From assembly GCA_003552625.1 (NCBI GenBank), contig PUNM01000041.1, positions 1-49,001 on the forward strand: DNA of 49,001 nucleotides, given 5' to 3'. Of the stretch, positions 44,264 to 49,001 are shown piece by piece. The notes under the pieces are model-generated. The model was not told where the DNA came from and searched no databases. It saw only the letters and a list, made by a program, of their open reading frames with translations. Numbering within the stretch: position 1 is the stretch's first letter; each line of letters opens with the position of its first letter. A program made the position numbers and the translations under genes. The DNA is from Ectothiorhodospiraceae bacterium (GTDB lineage: Bacteria > Pseudomonadota > Gammaproteobacteria > Nitrococcales > Halorhodospiraceae).

Positions 44264-46141
44264 CTACGGGCTTTCCAAGTATGTACCGCCGAGCAGCCCC
44301 GCCTCCAGGTCCGCCAAGCAGGCGCGCCGGGCCGCCTCATCAAGGTCGGCCGCCGCAATCCGGCGGCGGTAGGCGCTGCTCAGCTCGCGTTCATCGAATC
44401 CCACCGAGCGTAGCACCGCACCGATGCTGTCGCCGCGCACCGCACCGGTAAAGTGGTGTCCGTGGGCATCGACCTCGACATTGACCGCGTCGGTTGCACC
44501 GAAGAGATTGTGACGGTCCCCGAGGATCTCCTGATAGGCGCCGACCAGGAACAGCCCCAGCCACTGCGGTTCCCCCGGTTCAGGCTCAGGCAGCGGCAGC
44601 GTGCTTTCGACGCCATCCCCGTCCACATAGAGCGAAATCGTGCCGTCGGAATCACACGTCAGGTCCTGCACCACACCGCGCCGGGTCGCCGGCCGGTCCA
44701 GCCCCGAGAGTGGCACGATCGGGAAGATCTGATCGATTGCCCAGATATCGGGCACCGACTGGAAGACCGAGAAGTTGGCGAAGAGCTTGTCGGCGAGCCG
44801 CTCGTTGAGCGCATCGAGCACCTCGCGCTGGTGGGGGCGGCCGGGATTGAGCCGCCCCCGCAGTCGGTAGCCGATGGCCTGGTAGCAGCGCTCCGCGTAG
44901 GCGCGCTGGCGCAGGTCAAGCATCCCGTGCAGGTAGAGGCTCTGCGTCTCCTCCAGGTAGTGGCAGGCGTCGTGATAGACCTCCGTGGCCGGACGCTGCT
45001 GATGTTCCTCCAGCGTTCTGTGGAGTTGACGAAGAACCGGGGGGGCGTCCTCCGGCGGAGCCTCGGGTTCTCCCTCGGGGCGCCGGTCGGTGTCGATCAC
45101 CGGCGTGACCAGGACTGCGTGGTGGGCGGTCATCGCCCGGCCACTCTCCGTGATGATCGTCGGGTGGGGCAGGTCTGCTTCGGCGCAGGTCGCCTTGAGG
45201 GCCTGGACGACGTTGTGAGCGTACTCGTGGATGCTGTAGTTCATCGAGCAGAATGCCCGGGAGCGGGTCCCCTCGTAATCGACCCCAAGCCCGCCGCCGA
45301 CATCCACCTTGGTCACCGGCGCGCCGAGCTGGCGCAGCTCGGCGTAGAAGCGGGCCCCCTCCGAAAGGCCACGGCGAATGTCGTGCACATTCGCCACCTG
45401 GGAGCCGAGATGGAAGTGAAGCAGCTCCAGACGCTGGAGCAGATCGGCTTCGCGCAGCTCCTCGATCACGGCCAGTGCGTCGGCGGCGGTCAGTCCGAAT
45501 TTGGAGCGTTCCCCGCCGGTGTTCTGCCACTTGCCGGCTCCGATCGAAGCCAGCCGGATGCGCAGCCCCAGTCGGGGTGCAATGCCCAGTCGGCGTGCTT
45601 CGCGGATGATCAGCCGTGCCTCGGAGCGCTTCTCCAGTACCAGGTGGACCTGGAGGCCGAGCTGCTGCCCGCGCAGGGCGAGCCGGACGTACTCCGGGTC
45701 CTTGTAACCGTTGCAGACCACAGTGCCGCCGGCGGGCGCAAGCGCCAGGACCGCCATCAGCTCCGGCTTGCTGCCGGCTTCCAGGCCGACCTGCTGCCCG
45801 GCCCCGACGATCTCCTCGACGACCGAGCGGTGTTGGTTCACCTTGATCGGGTAGACGGGGCGGTAAGCGCCGCTGTAAGCGGCCTCGTCCATCGCGTCAC
45901 GAAAGGCGCTGCGCAGGGTCGCGACCCGGTCCCGGAGGATGGCCGGAAAGCGCACGAGCACCGGCGGCGACACCCCCTGCGCGGACAGGTCCGCAATGAT
46001 CCGGCGCAGATCCACGGCGGGGCCCGCGTCGCGCCGGGGGCGCACGCGCAGCCGGCCCGCGGCCACGTCGAAGTACCCGTCGCCCCAACGGGGCACGTTG
46101 TAGATCTCGCCGGCCGGGCGGTCGCTCAAGCTGTTCACCAT
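44264..46141 (-). CDS. speA: biosynthetic arginine decarboxylase
   Basis: SpeA converts arginine to agmatine in the first step of the plant-like route to putrescine, using pyridoxal phosphate. The 625-residue protein has the PLP lysine Lys100 in VYPIKVNQHRSVVEEI, the glycine-rich block KVDVGGGLGVDYEGTRS and a C-terminal domain ending LGGTYLESP, as in other SpeA proteins. The length is typical (about 630-660). It is divergent from speE, across a 128-base spacer. No agmatinase gene (speB) or aguA/aguB is in the window, so agmatine must be processed by genes elsewhere. Confidence 0.95.
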   Translation of the reverse strand: MVNSLSDRPAGEIYNVPRWGDGYFDVAAGRLRVRPRRDAGPAVDLRRIIADLSAQGVSPPVLVRFPAILRDRVATLRSAFRDAMDEAAYSGAYRPVYPIKVNQHRSVVEEIVGAGQQVGLEAGSKPELMAVLALAPAGGTVVCNGYKDPEYVRLALRGQQLGLQVHLVLEKRSEARLIIREARRLGIAPRLGLRIRLASIGAGKWQNTGGERSKFGLTAADALAVIEELREADLLQRLELLHFHLGSQVANVHDIRRGLSEGARFYAELRQLGAPVTKVDVGGGLGVDYEGTRSRAFCSMNYSIHEYAHNVVQALKATCAEADLPHPTIITESGRAMTAHHAVLVTPVIDTDRRPEGEPEAPPEDAPPVLRQLHRTLEEHQQRPATEVYHDACHYLEETQSLYLHGMLDLRQRAYAERCYQAIGYRLRGRLNPGRPHQREVLDALNERLADKLFANFSVFQSVPDIWAIDQIFPIVPLSGLDRPATRRGVVQDLTCDSDGTISLYVDGDGVESTLPLPEPEPGEPQWLGLFLVGAYQEILGDRHNLFGATDAVNVEVDAHGHHFTGAVRGDSIGAVLRSVGFDERELSSAYRRRIAAADLDEAARRACLADLEAGLLGGTYLESP

Positions 46142-46269
46142 GGCTCGCCACCGGGGTGCTGGCAGGACACGAAGGGCGGCCGGACGCCGCCACGTTGGCC
46201 GGGGATGGTAACATTCCGCGTTCAGCCGCGGCCGAAGCGGCAGCAGAGAGCATTCAAAGCGGAGGCGCG

Positions 46270-47106
46270 ATGCGCGAGGGATGGTTCACGGAAGCGGTCG
46301 AGGACGAGGGCGTAGCCTTCTCCCTGGCCATCGATGAACGGGTGCACGAGGAGCAGAGCGAGTACCAGCAGATCGAGGTCTATCGGACCCGCCGCTGGGG
46401 TCGGCTCCTGGTTCTCGACGGCTGCGTGATGCTCACGGAGCGTGACGAGTTTCTCTACCACGAGATGATGTCCCATCCGGCTCTCTTCGCCCACCGGGAG
46501 CCGCGCCGTGTGGCCATCGTCGGTGGCGGTGACTGCGGGATCCTGCGCGAGGTCCTGCGCCACCCGGGAGTCGAGTACGCCGTTCAGGTGGAGATCGATG
46601 AGCGTGTCACCCGGGTTGCCGAGGAGCACTTCCCGGATCTGTGCGCCGCCAATACGGATGAGCGCGCCGAGTTGCGCTTCACCGACGGCCTGCGGTGGAT
46701 CCGTGAAGCGGAGCCGGAGTCGCTGGACGTGGTCATCGTCGATAGCACCGATCCGGTGGGCCCGGCGGCCGGGCTGTTCACGCGGGAGTTCCTCAGCGAC
46801 GTGCGCCAGGCGCTCGGGCCGGGGGGAATCGTCGTGCAGCAGAGTGAATCGCCGCTGCTCCACCGCGACTCGGTGATCGGCCCACTGCACCGTGCCGCCA
46901 ACGAGGCGGGCTTCGACGGTGTGCACACCCTGACCTTCCCGGTACCCAGCTATCCGTCCGGCTGGTGGTCCGCGACCCTGATGGTCAATGGCGGTGACCC
47001 GCGCAACTTCCGCGAGAGCGACTCGGAGGAGAAACCTTTCGAGACCCGCTACTACAACGCCGACATCCACCGCGCCGCCCTGGCGGTGCCGGAACTGCTC
47101 AAGTAG
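46270..47106 (+). CDS. speE: spermidine synthase (polyamine aminopropyltransferase)
   Basis: SpeE transfers an aminopropyl group from decarboxylated SAM to putrescine. The 278-residue protein has the N-terminal beta domain (WFTEAVEDEGVAFSL, then LLVLDGCVMLTERDEFLYHE), the nucleotide-binding GGGDCGILREVLRH (85-98; Cys where E. coli and many others have Gly), and VIVDSTDPVGPA with the catalytic Asp. I chose ATG at 46270, with GGAGG four bases upstream (46261-46265), over an open frame reaching back to 46156. Decarboxylated SAM would come from SpeD, which is not in the window. Confidence 0.95.
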   Translation: MREGWFTEAVEDEGVAFSLAIDERVHEEQSEYQQIEVYRTRRWGRLLVLDGCVMLTERDEFLYHEMMSHPALFAHREPRRVAIVGGGDCGILREVLRHPGVEYAVQVEIDERVTRVAEEHFPDLCAANTDERAELRFTDGLRWIREAEPESLDVVIVDSTDPVGPAAGLFTREFLSDVRQALGPGGIVVQQSESPLLHRDSVIGPLHRAANEAGFDGVHTLTFPVPSYPSGWWSATLMVNGGDPRNFRESDSEEKPFETRYYNADIHRAALAVPELLK

Positions 47107-47114
47107 CGGCGGCT

Positions 47115-47145
47115 GCGCCTGCAGCAGGGGCCCGGCTGCGGGCGC
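47115..47145. terminator. hairpin between convergent speE and fetB, likely bidirectional terminator
   Basis: GCGCCTGCAGC (47115-47125) pairs with GCTGCGGGCGC (47135-47145) over eleven positions with one G-U wobble, enclosing a nine-base loop. It fills the 39-base gap between the stops of speE and fetB. No T run follows in either direction. Confidence 0.5.
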
Positions 47146-47943
47146 CTACCGCAGGCGGTCCAGACGCAGGCGCTCGCGCTCGTCGAACAACCTGCGGGCG
47201 GCGAACCAGACTGCGGCCAGGGTGCCGAAGCCGGTGCCCACCGTGATCAGGAACATGATCAGGATCTGGTACTTGACCGCCTCCATCGGTGGCGCCCCGG
47301 CGAGGATCTGACCGGTCATCATTCCCGGCAGGCTGACGATGCCGGCGGCGGCCATGGCGTTGATCATCGGGATCATGCCTGAGCGCATGGCGTCGCGGCG
47401 GATCGACTCCACCGCTTCGCTCCACGTCGCGCCCAGGGCCAGCCGGGCCTCGATGGTGCCGCGCTGCTGCCAGGCTCCGTCGGTGAGCCGGTCCACGGAC
47501 AGGGCGATGCCGTTCATGGTGTTCCCGAGCAGCATGCCCAGTAGCGGGATGGCGTACTGCGGTTGATACCAGGGATCCGGCTGCACCAGCGCCACCAGAG
47601 CCATGACGGCCACGCTGAACGAGGACAGGAACATCGCCACCGTGCCCAGGCCGAACCCCCAGAAACCGGCGAACCGCCGCTTTTGCCGGGCCATGACCTC
47701 GTAACCGGCGACCAGCAGCATCACCAGGCCCATGAGTGCGACCCAGTAGAGGGTGGCGTGGGCAAAAAGGGTCTCCAGGATCAGGCCGACGAGCAGCAGC
47801 TGGACCACGGTGCGGGCTGCCGCGATCAGCATCGGCCGGGTGACGCCCAGCCGCCCGACCCAGGCGAGGACGGCCAGAAGAACCACCAGGCCGCCGGCCA
47901 GGGTGAGATCCAGCGGGTGGAGTTCGATCAATTCAGGGGTCAT
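47146..47943 (-). CDS. fetB: ABC transporter permease FetB (YbbM family), metal exporter
   Basis: FetB is the membrane subunit of FetAB, shown in E. coli to promote iron export and peroxide resistance. The 265-residue protein has about seven membrane helices and family blocks RTVVQLLLVGLILETLF, LLGMLLGNTMNGIALSVDR, LALGATWSEAVES and GIVSLPGMMTGQILAGAPP. I chose ATG at 47943, which overlaps the fetA stop by four bases (ATGA), over a longer frame that would extend into fetA. Substrate identity is by family analogy only. Confidence 0.9.
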   Translation of the reverse strand: MTPELIELHPLDLTLAGGLVVLLAVLAWVGRLGVTRPMLIAAARTVVQLLLVGLILETLFAHATLYWVALMGLVMLLVAGYEVMARQKRRFAGFWGFGLGTVAMFLSSFSVAVMALVALVQPDPWYQPQYAIPLLGMLLGNTMNGIALSVDRLTDGAWQQRGTIEARLALGATWSEAVESIRRDAMRSGMIPMINAMAAAGIVSLPGMMTGQILAGAPPMEAVKYQILIMFLITVGTGFGTLAAVWFAARRLFDERERLRLDRLR

Positions 47944-48539
47944 GCCCGCTCCCTGGCGACGCCATCGACGAGTTCGAAACGCTGAGCGCGCAGGCGTTTC
48001 GCCTGCTCCGGATCGTGGGTGACCCAGACGGCGCTCAGTCCATCGCCGCGGCGGCCTTCGACGACCCGCTCCACGGCGTCGGTGGTGGCCTCGTCGAGGT
48101 TGGCGGTGGGCTCGTCGAGAAGCAGCACCCGCGGGCCGAGGGCCACGGCCCGCGCCAGCGCCAGTCGGCTGCGCTCGCCGGTGGAGAGCCGCTCGATTCG
48201 CCACTGCGCCACATCGGGCTCGAAGCCCAGAGTGGCCAGGGTCTCGGCCTCCACCGCTGCCAAGTGGTCGCCGACGTACTCGGCCCACCAACTGCTGTCC
48301 GCCGGCAGATAGACCACCTGCCGGCGCCACTGCGGTCCGCGGAAGTGCTCCCGCGGGGTACCGTCCAGGTGCACGGTTCCCCGGCTCGGATCCAGATCGG
48401 CCAGGGCCCGTAGCAGGCGGCTCTTGCCCGAGCCGGAGGGGCCGGCGAGGGTGGCGCAGGCCCCGGCGGGTAGACGCAGCCGGGGCCAGTGGCCGACGAT
48501 GCCGTAGAGGTCGTCGATACGCAGACGGGGCTCGCGCAC
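47940..48539 (-). CDS. fetA: ABC transporter ATP-binding protein FetA (YbbL family)
   Basis: FetA is the ATPase of the FetAB exporter. The 199-residue protein has Walker A GPSGSGKSRLLRAL (33-46), signature LSTGERSRLALARAV and Walker B RVLLLDEPTANLDE. I chose GTG at 48539 (MREPRLRIDDLYGI), four bases after the stop of the outer-membrane protein gene; the open frame continues upstream but would overlap that gene. The ribosome site is weak, so expression may depend on translational coupling. Length is slightly short for the family (E. coli about 225). Confidence 0.85.
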   Translation of the reverse strand: MREPRLRIDDLYGIVGHWPRLRLPAGACATLAGPSGSGKSRLLRALADLDPSRGTVHLDGTPREHFRGPQWRRQVVYLPADSSWWAEYVGDHLAAVEAETLATLGFEPDVAQWRIERLSTGERSRLALARAVALGPRVLLLDEPTANLDEATTDAVERVVEGRRGDGLSAVWVTHDPEQAKRLRAQRFELVDGVARERA

Positions 48540-48543
48540 CGGC

Positions 48544-49001
48544 TTACAGCGGCATGCTGGCGCCGACCCCCACGGAGAGATCCGCGCTGGCGTCGTAGAG
48601 GCCGAGGCCGACGTAGGGCCGCAGGTGGATCGGATCCAGGTCGAGGCCGGCACCGAGGATCAGGTCCATCTGGTTGCTCCCGCTCGGCGCTTCGTCGCCG
48701 CGTAGCTCGAAATTCAGGGTGGTGCCGGTATCCATGGGGTGGGCGTAGCCAATGCCCCAGTTCACGTAGGTCCCGCCGACGTCCTCGTCCTGGATGGTGT
48801 AGCCGAGCTCCCCGTAGAGCAGCCCGTCCATCAACGGCCGCTGCATGGGCAGGTTGACGTAGAAATCGAGGCCGTCGTTGGGGTAGGGGGCGATGTCGTC
48901 CGCCCCGCCGGCGCGGGCGCCGAGCTCCAGGGCGAAGAAGTCGTTGAGCTGGAGCTTGCCGAAGCCGGTGATCCCCTCCAGGCCCGACTCGTCGGGCGCC
49001 C
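48544..49001 (-). CDS. outer-membrane beta-barrel protein, C-terminal part
   Basis: The frame enters from the right edge of the window and ends in TAA at 48544-48546, giving at least 152 residues. The sequence shows repeated amphipathic strands with alternating polar and hydrophobic residues, such as LLYGELGYTIQ, YVNWGIGYAHP, LNFELRG and LRPYVGLGLYDA, with acidic loops, as in small eight-stranded outer-membrane barrels. The last residue is Leu, not the classical Phe. The N-terminus and signal peptide are outside the window. It lies four bases before fetA, so is probably co-translated with fetAB. I do not recognise the exact family. Confidence 0.7.
   Translation of the reverse strand, partial: APDESGLEGITGFGKLQLNDFFALELGARAGGADDIAPYPNDGLDFYVNLPMQRPLMDGLLYGELGYTIQDEDVGGTYVNWGIGYAHPMDTGTTLNFELRGDEAPSGSNQMDLILGAGLDLDPIHLRPYVGLGLYDASADLSVGVGASMPL

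Noticed and set aside
46195-46214. TTGGCC and TAACAT as a speE promoter.
   Set aside because: The two hexamers are only eight bases apart; TAACAT alone is too weak to annotate.

Overview
The window is 49 kb of high-GC DNA from a bacterial chromosome around the replication origin. Gene content and order (gyrB-recF-dnaN-dnaA / rpmH-rnpA-yidD-yidC-mnmE-mnmG-rsmG-parA-parB-atpIBEFHAGDC-glmU-glmS) are those of a gammaproteobacterium. Acid-rich linkers in secreted and membrane-anchored proteins (YidC periplasmic segment, the SPOR protein) fit a salt-adapted member of the Ectothiorhodospiraceae, such as a Halorhodospira relative. That placement is inference from gene order and protein character, not from a search.

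Layout. 1-1866: the end of glyS, then gmhB and a plsC-like acyltransferase, on the plus strand. 1863-8056: gyrB, recF, dnaN and dnaA on the minus strand. Non-coding spacers lie on both sides of dnaA and carry DnaA boxes, so the origin probably lies at about 6.5-8.3 kb. 8265-16428: rpmH, rnpA, yidD, yidC, mnmE, mnmG, rsmG, parA and parB run outward on the plus strand, with two strong parS sites between mnmE and mnmG. 16508-23522: a complete F-type ATP synthase operon. 23540-30748: glmU, a tandem universal stress protein, glmS, oxyR and uvrD, almost without gaps. 30764-31489: a LOG-family gene on the minus strand, divergent from polA (31611-34322). 34479-40305: a cyanide-insensitive-type bd oxidase (cydAB/cioAB) with its cydDC exporter, behind a perfect FNR/Anr box. 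40385-43255: argS, a SPOR-domain protein and a small membrane protein. 43356-49001: a beta-hydroxyacid dehydrogenase and speA (minus), speE (plus), then fetB, fetA and the end of a beta-barrel outer-membrane protein (minus).

The genes form coherent sets: replication initiation and chromosome segregation near the origin; tRNA modification (mnmE, mnmG); membrane insertion (yidC, yidD) close to the ATP synthase whose subunits need it; amino-sugar supply (glmU, glmS); redox and DNA-damage response (oxyR, uvrD, polA); low-oxygen respiration (cydABDC); polyamine synthesis (speA, speE); and metal efflux (fetAB).

I see no mobile element, prophage, CRISPR array, tRNA or rRNA, and no gene-free stretch longer than about 211 bases. 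I found no convincing wholly new system. The items most worth a second look are the paired parS sites, a possible 23-codon leader ORF upstream of dnaN, the FNR box overlapping the polA stop codon, palindromes in front of parA, a hairpin between atpA and atpG, a structured mnmE start with no obvious canonical start codon, and an outer-membrane protein that appears co-translated with fetAB.
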